Shown here: positions 53,113-63,852 of the stretch, piece after piece
How the letters are laid out: the number at the start of each line of letters is the position of its first letter
How positions within the stretch are numbered: the first letter of the stretch is position 1
Assembly (NCBI RefSeq): GCF_024199985.1
Contig: NZ_JANARS010000003.1
Coordinates: 426,471 to 490,470, forward strand
Direction: 5' to 3'
Source of the DNA: Nocardioides pinisoli
Lineage (GTDB): Bacteria > Actinomycetota > Actinomycetes > Propionibacteriales > Nocardioidaceae
Length of the DNA stretch: 64,000 nt
Position numbers and translations under genes: made by a program
The notes under the pieces: model-generated
Database searches by the model: none
The model's input: only the letters and a program-made list of their open reading frames with translations
Told to the model about the DNA's origin: nothing

Positions 53113-53488
53113 ACAGGGTCAGCTGCATCCCGTCGGGCGCGGCGACGCGCGCGTTGCGGTCGCCCCACGGGGTGTCGACGCCCGGCGCGACCGCCGTGGC
53201 ACCCGCGGCCACCAGCGACTCCGCCGCCGCGTCGGCGTCCGGCACCCGCAGCGCGAACCGCACCTTGCCCGACACCCGCTCCCCCACCTCGAGGGCGTCG
53301 ACCGTCGCGGCCTGCGCCTCGTCGAAGAGCTCGAGCGTCGCGCGGCCCGCGTCGAGCAGCAGCACGCGCCCCTGCTCGCTGCTCCAGTCGGCGACCTCGG
53401 GCAGCCCGAGGGCGTCGCGGTAGAGGCGTACGGCGGCGTCGAAGTCGTCGACGGTGAGCGTGATCCTGAATTCCTGCACCTCGGTCAT
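53093..53488 (-). CDS. VOC-fold (glyoxalase/bleomycin-resistance superfamily) protein
   Basis: A 131-aa VOC protein with two beta-alpha-beta-beta-beta modules: RITLTVDDFDAAVRLYRDALGLPEV and KVRFALRVPDADAAAESLVAAGA, ending NARVAAPDGMQLTLF. Metal-binding His are not obvious, so it may be a binding protein rather than an enzyme. The ATG overlaps the upstream gene's stop as ATGA, and its own 3' end overlaps the acetyltransferase. Confidence 0.87.
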   Translation of the reverse strand: MTEVQEFRITLTVDDFDAAVRLYRDALGLPEVADWSSEQGRVLLLDAGRATLELFDEAQAATVDALEVGERVSGKVRFALRVPDADAAAESLVAAGATAVAPGVDTPWGDRNARVAAPDGMQLTLFTPGES

Positions 53489-53973
53489 GGGATCGATCGT
53501 GACGGCTCAGGTGCAGGTGAGGTCAAGGCCGGGCCGCCGCCGATGTGGAACCGGCCGATCACGGTCACGCCGTCCTGCGCGTAGAGGGGGATGTCGTAGC
53601 CGTCGGGATCGAGGTCGGCCATGTGGTCAGCCGCCTCCTGCGGGTCGCGCGGGCGGTCTCCGTCCCGGTCGGCCGCGCGGACGAAGCCGCACCGGCCGTT
53701 GGTCCCGTAGGCAGCGACCAGGTCGGGGCCCGGGTCGTCCTCGTCGACGGCAGCGCCGGACCCGTAGGTCATGCCGCGGGCGTTCTCGGGATAGGGCGGC
53801 GCCGTCGCCTGCGGCGGGCAGTCCTCGAACACGACCTCGTCCTCGTGGGCCCTCGGGTCGACGGCGACCATGGCCGGCGGCGGGTCGGACGCGGCGACGA
53901 CCTGGTGCAGCTGGACGCCACCGAGGAAGCCGACGACCACCGTCGCGGCCCCCAGCGCCACGCGCACGAGCAT
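53485..53973 (-). CDS. Signal-anchored hypothetical protein
   Basis: A 162-aa protein with an N-terminal hydrophobic anchor (LVRVALGAATVVVGFLGGVQL) and an extracytoplasmic acidic domain with two cysteines (FEDCPPQA; GRCGFVRA). I do not recognise a family. GGAGGAGG lies before the ATG at 53973, so expression is likely strong. It is coupled to the VOC gene by ATGA. Confidence 0.7.
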   Translation of the reverse strand: MLVRVALGAATVVVGFLGGVQLHQVVAASDPPPAMVAVDPRAHEDEVVFEDCPPQATAPPYPENARGMTYGSGAAVDEDDPGPDLVAAYGTNGRCGFVRAADRDGDRPRDPQEAADHMADLDPDGYDIPLYAQDGVTVIGRFHIGGGPALTSPAPEPSRSIP

Positions 53974-54025
53974 CCGTCCTCCTCCGGTACGTCGAAGTAG
54001 GACGAGGCGACCGCCGGAGAAGTTG

Positions 54026-55423
54026 TCAGCCGACCGCGACCGGCGTGGGGCTGCCCTCGACGAGGCGGCGTACGACGTCCGCGCACCCGCCGCAGCCCGT
54101 GGTCGCCCGGGTCCGGTCGACGCACTCCCCCACCGACCCGCAGGCCCGGACCTCGCCCGCGGTCACGCCCGCGCACGCGCAGACCTCCGCCTCGTCCGGC
54201 AGCGGCGCCGGCGCGTCCGGCGCCTCGGGCAGGAGCAGCTGGCCGGGCTCGTCGGGGCCGAGCAGGGTGCCGCGGTCGTAGAGCTGGGTGATCAGGCCGA
54301 CGCGCGACAGGTCGCCGACGAGGGCCGCCGCCACGATCCGGCCACCGTGGACGACGAGGCGGCGGTGCGACCCGGTCAGGGGGTTGGTCACCTCCACGAC
54401 CTCCCCCGCCGCGCGCTCGGGGTCGCCGAGCACGGCGACCTCGAGGCCGGTCGCCCGCAGGCGCGCGACGCTGCGGCTGCCGTCGTACGACGCCTCCTCC
54501 CCGCGCAGCACCCGGGCGAGCACCTCCGCCTGCTCCCACGCGGGCGCGACGAACCCGGTCGTGCGGCGCCGGTGCTCGGCGCAGTCGCCGATGGCGTGCA
54601 CCCGGTCGTCGGTGACGCTCGTGAGCGTGTGGTCGACCACCACCCCGCGGCGGACCATCAGCCCGGCGCGGCGGGCGAGCGCGGTCGACGGGCGGCCGCC
54701 GGCGGTCAGGACGACGAGGTCGGTGGGCAGGACGTAGCCGTTGTCGAGCTGCAGCCCGTCGTCGGTGAGCCGGACCGCACGCGCCCCGGTGTAGACCTCG
54801 GTGCCCAGCCGGCGGAGGTCGCGGGCGAGGACGCCTCCGGCGCCGGGACCGACCTGGCTGGCGAGCAGGTGGTCAGCGCCCTCGACGACCTCGGTCAGCA
54901 ACCCGCGCACCCCGAGGGCTCGGGCGACCTGCAGGCCGAGCAGGCCGCCGCCGACGACGACGGCACGTTGCCCCGGACGCACGGCCGCCTCGAGGCGCCG
55001 GCAGTCGGCCAGGGACCGGAAGGCATGGACCTTCGGGTGCAGCGAGCCGTCGCGGCGGACCAGTCCGCGGATCGGCGGCAGGGTGGGGATCGAGCCGCAG
55101 GCCAGGACCAGGCGGTCGAACGCGACCCGTTGCCCGTCGACCAGCACGACCTCCCGGGTGTCCCGGTCGATCTCGAGGACCCGCGCCCCCAGGCGCAGGT
55201 CGATCCCGTTCGATGCGCACCACTCCTCCGAGCGCAGCGTGAGCGCGTCCGCCGAGTGGGTGCCCTCGAGCACCGCCGAGAGCAGGATCCGGTTGTAGGG
55301 GGCGTGCGGCTCGTCGGCGAGGACCGTGACGGCGAGCCGGTCGTCACCGGCGAGGTGCTCGGCGAGGCGGATCGCCGCCATCCCGCCGCCCACGACGACG
55401 ATCCGCTGGGGGCGCTCAGGCAT
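54026..55423 (-). CDS. NAD(P)/FAD oxidoreductase with BFD-type [2Fe-2S] domain, nitrate reductase partner
   Basis: A 465-aa flavoprotein. FAD motif IVVVGGGMAAIRLAEHL and NAD motif AVVVGGGLLGLQVARAL form the NirB-like reductase module; AIGDCAEH closes the FAD site. The last 70 residues hold a BFD-like domain with CACAGVTAGEV and CGGCADVV (four Cys). It lacks the siroheme part of NirB. The ATG overlaps the nitrate reductase gene by 8 nt, so it probably passes NADH electrons to that enzyme, as NasB/NasA-type pairs do. Confidence 0.88.
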   Translation of the reverse strand: MPERPQRIVVVGGGMAAIRLAEHLAGDDRLAVTVLADEPHAPYNRILLSAVLEGTHSADALTLRSEEWCASNGIDLRLGARVLEIDRDTREVVLVDGQRVAFDRLVLACGSIPTLPPIRGLVRRDGSLHPKVHAFRSLADCRRLEAAVRPGQRAVVVGGGLLGLQVARALGVRGLLTEVVEGADHLLASQVGPGAGGVLARDLRRLGTEVYTGARAVRLTDDGLQLDNGYVLPTDLVVLTAGGRPSTALARRAGLMVRRGVVVDHTLTSVTDDRVHAIGDCAEHRRRTTGFVAPAWEQAEVLARVLRGEEASYDGSRSVARLRATGLEVAVLGDPERAAGEVVEVTNPLTGSHRRLVVHGGRIVAAALVGDLSRVGLITQLYDRGTLLGPDEPGQLLLPEAPDAPAPLPDEAEVCACAGVTAGEVRACGSVGECVDRTRATTGCGGCADVVRRLVEGSPTPVAVG

Positions 55424-57443
55424 GGGCGACCACCGAGGCCGCGCACACCTTGAACTCCGGCATCCGGGAGGCGGGGTCGAGGGCGTCGTTGGTGAGCCGG
55501 TTGGCGCCGACCCAGTGGAACGGCACGAAGACCGTGTCGGGCCGGATCGTCGGCACCACCTTCGCCGGTGCGGTCATCTCGCCGCGTCGCGTCGCCACCC
55601 GCACGACGTCTCCCTGCCCGACCCCGATGCGCCCGGCGAGGAGCGGGTGCAGCTCGACGAAGGGGCCGTCGTCCGGCAGGGAGCGGACCCGGCGGGTCTG
55701 GGCGCCGGACTGGTACTGCGCGAGCACCCGTCCGGTCGTGAGGTGCACCGGGTAGTCGGCGCACGGCTGCTCCGCGGCGCCGCGGTGCTCCACCGCGTGC
55801 ATCCGAGCCCGGCCGTCGGGGTGGGCGAAGGCGTCGGCGAAGAGCCGCTCACCGCCCCAGAAGACGCCCTTCTCGTCGCGGATCCGGTCGTAGGTGATCG
55901 CGGAGTAGTCGGCCGGCCCGCCCGCGGAGGCGCGGCCGAGCTCGGCGAAGACCTCCTCCGGGTCGGTCGGGAACGACGCCGCCGACCCGAGGCGCTCGGC
56001 GAGCCCGGCGATCACCTCGAGGTCCGACCGCACGCCCGACGGCGGGGTGACGGCACGCTGGCGCAGGACGACGCGGCCCTCGAGGTTGGTCATCGTCCCG
56101 GTCTCCTCGGCCCACTGCGTCACCGGCAGCACGACGTCGGCGAGCGCCGCGGTCTCCGACATGACGATGTCGCACACCACGAGGAGGTCGAGCGCCTCCA
56201 GCCGTGACGTCACGTGGGTCGCCCGGGGTGCGCTGACGACGATGTTGGACCCGAGCACCAGCAGCGCCGACGGTCCGTCCGGCGTGCCGAGCGCGTCGAG
56301 GAGCTCGTACGCCGACCTGCCGGGGCCGGGCAGCGAGTCGGGCTCGACCCCCCACACGCCGGCGACGTGCGCGCGGGCGGCGGGGTCGTCGATGCGCCGG
56401 TAGCCGGGCAGCTGGTCGGCCTTCTGGCCGTGCTCGCGCCCGCCCTGACCGTTGCCCTGCCCGGTCAGGCAGCCGTAGCCCGCGCCGCGCCTGCCCACCA
56501 TGCCGAGCGCCAGCGCGACGTTGATCCAGGCCAGCACGGTGTCGGAGCCGGTGGAGTGCTGCTCGGCCCCCCGTGCGGTGAGCACCATGACCCTCGGCGA
56601 CCGCCCCAGCATCGCCGCGAGGGCCCGCAGCTCGTGGGCCTCGATCCCCGTCACTCGTTCGACCCGCTCGGGCCACCAGGAGGCGACCGAGTCCCGCACG
56701 TCCTCCCAGCCGGTGGTGCGCTCGGCGAGGTAGGCCGGGTCGACCGCGCCGGCGGCGGCGAGCAGGTGCAGCAGCCCCAGCGCGAGCGCGAGGTCGGTGC
56801 CCGGCACGGGTTGGAGGTGGAGGTCGGCGCGGTCCGCGGTCGGCGTACGTCGCGGATCGATGACGACCACCTTCCCGCCGCGCTCGCGCAGCCGGTCGAG
56901 GTGGCGGGCGGCCGGCGGCATCGTCTCGGCCAGGTTGGAGCCGACCAGCACCAGCACGTCGGTCTCCTCGACGTCGACCAGCGGGAAGGGCAGCCCGCGG
57001 TCGAGGCCGAAGGCGCGGATGCCGGCCGAGGCTGCCGAGCTCATGCACCACCGGCCGTTGTAGTCGATCTGCGAGGTGCCGAGCGCGACGCGGGCGAGCT
57101 TGCCGAGGGCGTAGGCCTTCTCGTTGGTGAGCCCGCCGCCGCCGAAGACCGCGACCCGGTCCGGCCCGCCGGACGCCTGGGCGGCACGGATGCCGTCGGC
57201 GACCCGGTCGAGCGCGTCGTCCCACGAGACCGCCGACCACTCGCCGGTCCCCCGGTCGCGGACGAGGGGCGACGTGAGCCGCTCGCGGCCGCCGTACAAC
57301 CCGGCCGCGGCCCACCCCTTGCGACAGAGCGCGCCCTGGTTGACGGGGAACTCCTCCCACGCCGACACCTCGGGCGTACGCCGTCCCGCCAGGCGCATCC
57401 CGCACTGCAGCGAGCAGTAGGGGCAGTGGGTCTCGGTCGCCAC
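55416..57443 (-). CDS. Assimilatory nitrate reductase catalytic subunit
   Basis: A 675-aa molybdopterin oxidoreductase that would reduce nitrate to nitrite in the cytoplasm. The N-terminal [4Fe-4S] ligands are C7, C10, C14 and C40 (THCPYCSLQCG; NQGALCRKG). NGRWCMSSAA carries the Mo-Cys region and GQGNGQGGREHGQKADQLPGY the substrate-channel signature typical of NasA/NarB. The C-terminal domain binds the dinucleotide cofactor (VHLTTGRVLAQYQSGAQTRR). No Tat signal, so cytoplasmic. GTG start with GAGGAG upstream. narK lies 8 nt upstream. Confidence 0.92.
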   Translation of the reverse strand: MATETHCPYCSLQCGMRLAGRRTPEVSAWEEFPVNQGALCRKGWAAAGLYGGRERLTSPLVRDRGTGEWSAVSWDDALDRVADGIRAAQASGGPDRVAVFGGGGLTNEKAYALGKLARVALGTSQIDYNGRWCMSSAASAGIRAFGLDRGLPFPLVDVEETDVLVLVGSNLAETMPPAARHLDRLRERGGKVVVIDPRRTPTADRADLHLQPVPGTDLALALGLLHLLAAAGAVDPAYLAERTTGWEDVRDSVASWWPERVERVTGIEAHELRALAAMLGRSPRVMVLTARGAEQHSTGSDTVLAWINVALALGMVGRRGAGYGCLTGQGNGQGGREHGQKADQLPGYRRIDDPAARAHVAGVWGVEPDSLPGPGRSAYELLDALGTPDGPSALLVLGSNIVVSAPRATHVTSRLEALDLLVVCDIVMSETAALADVVLPVTQWAEETGTMTNLEGRVVLRQRAVTPPSGVRSDLEVIAGLAERLGSAASFPTDPEEVFAELGRASAGGPADYSAITYDRIRDEKGVFWGGERLFADAFAHPDGRARMHAVEHRGAAEQPCADYPVHLTTGRVLAQYQSGAQTRRVRSLPDDGPFVELHPLLAGRIGVGQGDVVRVATRRGEMTAPAKVVPTIRPDTVFVPFHWVGANRLTNDALDPASRMPEFKVCAASVVAHA

Positions 57444-57451
57444 GGCGCTCC

Positions 57452-58924
57452 TCAGATCTCCGCGGCGGCGAGCCCGTGCGCCCGCACCGGGCGGCGCAGG
57501 TAGAGCGCCCAGGTGAGTGCCGCGCAGCCGACGTAGTAGGCGGTGAAGACCGTGAAGGCCGCACGCGTCGCGGCCAGCGGGTCGTCGACCCACGGGGCCG
57601 CGAAGGCGAGCGGCACCAGGAAGCCGCCCACCGCGCCGACCGCACCGATCACGCCGAGCGCGGACGACGACTGCCGGGTGGCGGTGGTCAGCGCGGCGGC
57701 GCGCTCGGGCGTGCCCGGCGCGGTCGCGCGCTCCGCCGACGCCTTCCAGAGCGCGGGGATCATCTTGTAGACCGACCCGTTGCCGATGCCGGTGGCGGCG
57801 AAGATGCAGAGGAAGAAGCCGAGGAACAGCGGGAACCACGCGGCGTTCGCGGTCGCGACGGCCGGGTCGGCACCCGGGTTGGGCGTCAGCTGGTTGACCG
57901 TCCAGAGCACGCCGAGGGTGAAGACGACCATGGCGACGAACGAGGCGAGGGTGACCCGGGCGCCGCCCCAGCGGTCGGCCATCCAGCCGCCGAACGGCCG
58001 GGTGAGGGAGCCGACACCCGCACCGAGGAAGGCGTAGAAGGCGAAGTAGATCCCGGTGCCGAGCGGCGCCGGCTCCGGCACCCAGAAGTTGAGCCGGATC
58101 AGCAGCGGCATCGCGGCGGAGTAGCCGATGAAGGAGCCGAAGGTGCCGATGTAGAGCAGCGACAGCAGCCACGTCTGGCGCTGCCGCACCACCTGCAGCT
58201 GCTCGCGCGGCGAGGAGGTCACGGTGGCCAGGTTGTCCATCCAGAGCCACGCGGCGGCGGTCGCCAGCAGCGCGAGCCCGGCATAGGCGTACGCCGCCCG
58301 CTCGAGGTGGATGCCGCTGTCCGAGGCCTGCACGAGGCCGAAGATGCCGGCGCCGCCCACCATGACGGGCAGCAGCAGCTGGATCAGCGAGACGCCGAGG
58401 TTGCCGCCGGCCGCGTTGAGCCCGAGCGCCGCGCCCTTCTTGTCGGAGGGGTAGAAGAAGTTGATGTTGGCCATCGACGAGGCGAAGTTGCCGCCACCGA
58501 CGCCCGCGGTCGCGGCGATCAGGCAGAAGACCCAGTAGGGCGTCGTCGGGTCCTGCACGGCCCGGGCGAACAGCAGCGTCGGCACGAGCAGCATCGCGCC
58601 GCTGACGATCGTCCAGTTGCGCCCACCGAACCGCGGCACGGCGAACGTGTAGGGCAGCCGCAGCAGGGAGCCGACCAGGTTGGGCAGGGCGACCAGGAGG
58701 AACAGCTGCTGGGGCGAGAAGGCGAAGCCCTGCGCCAGCAGGAACGCCGACGAGACGCTCCAGATCAGCCAGACCGAGAAGCCGACGTGCTCGGCGAAGA
58801 TCGACCAGACCAGGTTGCGGCGGGCGACCGAGCGACCTCCTCCCTCCCAGAAGTCGGCGTCCTCCGGGCGCCAGTCCTCGATCCAGCGACGCGTGCGGCG
58901 GGTGTTGATGGCGGGGGTGCTCAT
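57452..58924 (-). CDS. narK: Nitrate/nitrite transporter
   Basis: A 490-aa major facilitator protein with 12 TM helices. The nitrate signature GVGGGNFASSMANINFFYP and the second copy AATGIGNGSVYKMIP are present. An N-terminal extension (EDWRPEDADFWEGGG) is typical of actinobacterial NarK/NarK-U. First gene of the narK-nitrate reductase-FAD protein operon. No good Shine-Dalgarno near the ATG at 58924; GGAGG lies about 17 nt upstream, so the start is a little uncertain. Confidence 0.93.
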   Translation of the reverse strand: MSTPAINTRRTRRWIEDWRPEDADFWEGGGRSVARRNLVWSIFAEHVGFSVWLIWSVSSAFLLAQGFAFSPQQLFLLVALPNLVGSLLRLPYTFAVPRFGGRNWTIVSGAMLLVPTLLFARAVQDPTTPYWVFCLIAATAGVGGGNFASSMANINFFYPSDKKGAALGLNAAGGNLGVSLIQLLLPVMVGGAGIFGLVQASDSGIHLERAAYAYAGLALLATAAAWLWMDNLATVTSSPREQLQVVRQRQTWLLSLLYIGTFGSFIGYSAAMPLLIRLNFWVPEPAPLGTGIYFAFYAFLGAGVGSLTRPFGGWMADRWGGARVTLASFVAMVVFTLGVLWTVNQLTPNPGADPAVATANAAWFPLFLGFFLCIFAATGIGNGSVYKMIPALWKASAERATAPGTPERAAALTTATRQSSSALGVIGAVGAVGGFLVPLAFAAPWVDDPLAATRAAFTVFTAYYVGCAALTWALYLRRPVRAHGLAAAEI

Positions 58925-59041
58925 GACGACGAGCGTCGGCCTCCGGTGTGACGCCCGACCTGCCGGTGCGGTGGCAGAGTCGTCAACTTCTCCTCACGGC
59001 CTCACGACCGCCCGGATCCCGGCCGCCGGGCCCGGACGCGC

Positions 59042-59076
59042 GAGGAGCCCCGACCGCTGGGCGGTCGGGGTTCCTC
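59042..59076 (-). terminator. Terminator of cspA
   Basis: A 16-bp stem (59042-59057 with 59061-59076, one wobble) and a TGG loop lies 15 nt beyond the cold-shock gene stop. It is also on the upstream side of narK, so it insulates the two genes. No T run. Confidence 0.8.
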
Positions 59077-59090
59077 GGGAAGTGCCTGCG

Positions 59091-59294
59091 TCAGACGGCG
59101 CGGACGTTCTCGGCCTGCGGGCCCTTGGGGCCGGCGGTCACGTCGAACTCGACCTTCTGGTTCTCGTCGAGCGACTTGTAGCCGTTGGTCTGGATCGCGG
59201 AGAAGTGGACGAAGACGTCCTCGCCGCCGCCGTCCTGCGCGATGAAGCCGAAGCCCTTGTCAGCGTTGAACCACTTGACGGTGCCCTGAGCCAT
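59091..59294 (-). CDS. cspA: Cold-shock protein
   Basis: A 67-aa single-domain cold-shock RNA chaperone: [15 protein letters not shown] holds RNP1 and DVFVHFSAI holds RNP2. The Ala-Val C-terminus is usual. AAAGGAAAAG precedes the ATG. The upstream region up to about 59455 is AT-richer than its surroundings and has a TATCTT -10-like box near 59393 on the minus strand, giving a leader of about 100 nt, as is common for csp genes whose leader controls translation. Confidence 0.97.
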   Translation of the reverse strand: MAQGTVKWFNADKGFGFIAQDGGGEDVFVHFSAIQTNGYKSLDENQKVEFDVTAGPKGPQAENVRAV

Positions 59295-59685
59295 GTTCTT
59301 TTCCTTTGTTCGCTCCGGCGACGACGTGCCACCGGGCCGCTGAAGACATCCATTCGTGCTGATGTCCAGCGAACCGAAAACCAGGAGAAACAAGATACGA
59401 GCCGCACCACGTGCGCGGCCAGGACGCACGGGTGCGTCCCTTCAACACCACAGAGCCTACGGCATCGCCGCCCCAACGACGACTCGCCGTGGATCACGGT
59501 GCCGCCACGCAGCTCCCAGGAGGCTTCAGCGGGCGGGTCGGGCTCGCCCAGGCCGGCCGTTCGGCCGGGGGTCGTCACGACCCCGGACCGTTCGTCGTAC
59601 GACACCGACCGCTGGGCGACCCACGGCGCCCATCGGACGACCGGGTGACGCGCACCACTCCCGCGAGCCGAGCGAGCGGTGTCAC
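59295..59685. other. Non-coding region between cspA and the acetate permease genes
   Basis: This 390-bp stretch holds the cspA leader and promoter on the minus strand (up to about 59455) and the upstream region of the DUF485-actP operon on the plus strand. Open frames crossing it show no recognisable family and I judge them non-coding. Nothing else is visible apart from the palindromic words listed next. Confidence 0.6.
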
Positions 59686-59701
59686 GGTGACGGCGGTCAC
59701 A
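59686..59701. promoter_or_regulatory. CRP/GlxR-like site upstream of DUF485-actP
   Basis: GGTGACGGCGGTCACA matches TGTGA-N6-TCACA at 9 of 10 fixed positions, the best of the three such sites in the window. It lies 36-51 nt upstream of the DUF485 start. CRP/GlxR control of acetate uptake and acs is established in other actinobacteria, so the position fits. Confidence 0.55.
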
Positions 59702-59736
59702 CCCTGTGACAGCCCCATGCTCGGAAGGACGGATCC

Positions 59737-60078
59737 GTGACAGAGCAAGAGCAGGCCGCGCGCCACGACCCCATCTACGACCGGTTGCACGCGACACCCG
59801 AGTTCGCCGAGCTGCGGCGCCGCTACCGCGGCTTCGTGTTCCCGGCGACCGTCGCGTTCCTCGCCTGGTACCTGCTGTACGTCATCCTCTCCAACTGGGC
59901 CGGCGACTTCATGTCGACGCAGGTCGTGGGCAACATCAACGTGGCCCTGATCTTCGGCCTGCTCCAGTTCGTGACGACGTTCGGCCTCGCCTGGATGTAT
60001 GCCCGCTTCTCCGCCGCCAAGCTCGACCCGCTGGCCCGCCAGCTCGACGCGGAGTACCGCAAGGGAGACGACGTCTGA
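59737..60078 (+). CDS. DUF485 membrane protein, acetate permease partner
   Basis: A 113-aa protein with two TM helices (VFPATVAFLAWYLLYVILSNW; VALIFGLLQFVTTFGLAWMYARF) of the DUF485 family (YjcH-like), which always accompanies actP. GTG start with GGAAGGA upstream. The TGA overlaps the actP ATG as TGATG, so the two are translated together. Confidence 0.93.
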   Translation: MTEQEQAARHDPIYDRLHATPEFAELRRRYRGFVFPATVAFLAWYLLYVILSNWAGDFMSTQVVGNINVALIFGLLQFVTTFGLAWMYARFSAAKLDPLARQLDAEYRKGDDV

Positions 60079-61685
60079 TGGACACCCAGGTCCTCACCAC
60101 CAGCCTGTTCCTGCTCGTCGTCGCCGCGACGGTCGGCATCACCTTCTGGGCGAGCCGCCAGACCAAGACCGCCGCCGACTTCTACTCCGGCGGACGCTCG
60201 TTCTCGGGCTTCCAGAACGGTCTCGCCATCGGCGGCGACTACATGTCCGCCGCGTCGTTCCTCGGCATCTCCGGAGCGATCGCGCTCTACGGCTACGACG
60301 GCTTCCTCTACTCGATCGGCTTCCTCGTGGCGTGGCTCGTCGCGCTGCTGCTGGTGGCGGAGATGCTCCGCAACGCCGGGCGCTACACGATGGCCGACCA
60401 GCTCGCCTTCCGGATGTCGCAGCGCCCGGTGCGCACGGCTGCGTCGATCTCGACCGTGGTCGTCTCGATCTTCTACCTGCTCGCCCAGATGGTCGGCGCG
60501 GGCTCGCTCGTCGCGCTGCTCCTCGGCGTGAACAGCGAGGCGTTGAAGAACCTCACCATCGTCGGCGTCGGCGCCCTGATGATCTTCTACGTCGTCGTCG
60601 GCGGCATGAAGGGCACGACCTACGTGCAGATCGTCAAGGCCGTGCTGCTGATGATCGGCTCGGCGCTGATCGTGGTGCTCGTGCTCGCCGAGTTCAACTT
60701 CAACCTCTCCTCCCTCCTCGGCGCGGCCGCGGAGAACTCCGGCAAGGGCGAGGAGTTCCTCGCGCCCGGCCTGCAGTACGGCGCCAGCCTGACGTCGAAG
60801 ATCGACTTCCTGTCGCTCGGCCTGGCCCTGGTGCTCGGCACGGCCGGCCTGCCGCACATCCTGATCCGCTTCTACACGGTGCCGACCGCGCAGGACGCGC
60901 GGAAGTCGGTGCTCTGGGCCATCGGCCTCATCGGCGCGTTCTACCTGATGACGCTGGTCCTCGGCTTCGGCGCCGCGGCCCTGCTCGACCGCGACCAGGT
61001 CGACCCGGCGGTGGGCGGCAACCAGAACCTGGCCTCCCCGCTCCTCGCCGAGGCCGTCGGTGGTGGTGAGGGATCCACGGGCGGCGCCGTCCTGCTCGCG
61101 CTGATCGCGGCGGTGGCCTTCGCCACCATCCTCGCCGTGGTCGCCGGGCTCACCCTGGCGAGCTCCTCCTCGGTGGCCCACGACCTCTACAAGGGCGTGA
61201 TCAAGAAGGAGGGGACCATCACCGAGAAGGACGAGGTGAAGGTCGCCCGGATCGCCGCGTTCGTCATCGGCGCGGTCGCCATCGCCCTGTCGATCCCGGC
61301 CCAGCGCCTCAACATCGCGTTCCTCGTGGCGCTGGCCTTCGCGGTCGCCGCGTCGGCCAACCTGCCGGCGATCATCTACAACATGTTCTGGCGGCGCTTC
61401 AACACTCGCGGCGCCACGTGGAGCATCTACGGCGGCCTCATCGCCGCCGTCGGGCTGGTGTTCTTCTCGCCGGTCGTGTCGAGTCTGCCGACGTCGCTCT
61501 TCCCCGACTCGGACTGGGCGATCTTCCCGCTCAACAACCCCGGCATCATCTCGATCCCGCTCGGGTTCCTGCTGGGCTACCTCGGCACGATCACGTCGAG
61601 GGACCCCGCAGCCGAGGACCGCTTCACCGAGCTCGAGGTCCGCGCCCTCACCGGCGCCGGCGCCGAGCAGGCCGTCCAGCACTGA
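60078..61685 (+). CDS. actP: Cation/acetate symporter
   Basis: A 535-aa SSS-family permease with about 13 TM helices. Diagnostic segments: FYSGGRSFSGFQNGLAIGGD, DYMSAASFLGISG, GTAGLPHILIRFYTVP and LTLASSSSVAHDLY. It takes up acetate with a cation for the following acs. A 12-bp terminator hairpin lies between actP and acs, so acs may be transcribed partly from its own promoter. Confidence 0.94.
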   Translation: MDTQVLTTSLFLLVVAATVGITFWASRQTKTAADFYSGGRSFSGFQNGLAIGGDYMSAASFLGISGAIALYGYDGFLYSIGFLVAWLVALLLVAEMLRNAGRYTMADQLAFRMSQRPVRTAASISTVVVSIFYLLAQMVGAGSLVALLLGVNSEALKNLTIVGVGALMIFYVVVGGMKGTTYVQIVKAVLLMIGSALIVVLVLAEFNFNLSSLLGAAAENSGKGEEFLAPGLQYGASLTSKIDFLSLGLALVLGTAGLPHILIRFYTVPTAQDARKSVLWAIGLIGAFYLMTLVLGFGAAALLDRDQVDPAVGGNQNLASPLLAEAVGGGEGSTGGAVLLALIAAVAFATILAVVAGLTLASSSSVAHDLYKGVIKKEGTITEKDEVKVARIAAFVIGAVAIALSIPAQRLNIAFLVALAFAVAASANLPAIIYNMFWRRFNTRGATWSIYGGLIAAVGLVFFSPVVSSLPTSLFPDSDWAIFPLNNPGIISIPLGFLLGYLGTITSRDPAAEDRFTELEVRALTGAGAEQAVQH

Positions 61686-61706
61686 GGCCGACCGCAGCAC
61701 CCGTGA

Positions 61707-61742
61707 CCCCCTCGCCGAGCCGGAGTAGGTTCGGCGAGGGGG
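61707..61742 (+). terminator. Rho-independent-type terminator after actP
   Basis: CCCCCTCGCCGA (61707-61718) pairs perfectly with TCGGCGAGGGGG (61731-61742) across a 12-nt loop. It stands 22 nt after the actP stop. No T tract. Confidence 0.75.
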
Positions 61743-61789
61743 CCACCCCGTGATCCACACCACGAGATCCCGAGCACGCCACCCCGCCG

Positions 61790-61811
61790 TGTCCCGCACG
61801 TGTCCCGCACG
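61790..61811. repeat. Tandem 11-bp repeat before acs
   Basis: TGTCCCGCACG occurs twice in direct tandem, ending 11 nt before the acs start codon and just before its GAGGAG ribosome site. It may be a simple duplication or a paired factor site. Confidence 0.8.
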
Positions 61812-61822
61812 AGGAGAGAGCC

Positions 61823-63790
<1,968 letters not shown>

Positions 63791-63808
63791 GTCCACACGG
63801 ACCGGAGG

Positions 63809-63852
63809 ACGGCGGTCGACCCGCGGGTGCATCCCGCCGGGTCGGCCGCCGT
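63809..63852 (+). terminator. Terminator of acs
   Basis: ACGGCGG (63809-63815) pairs with CCGCCGT (63846-63852), continued by CGAC/GTCG and CCG/CGG, with a small bulge. It starts 18 nt after the acs stop. Confidence 0.65.
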
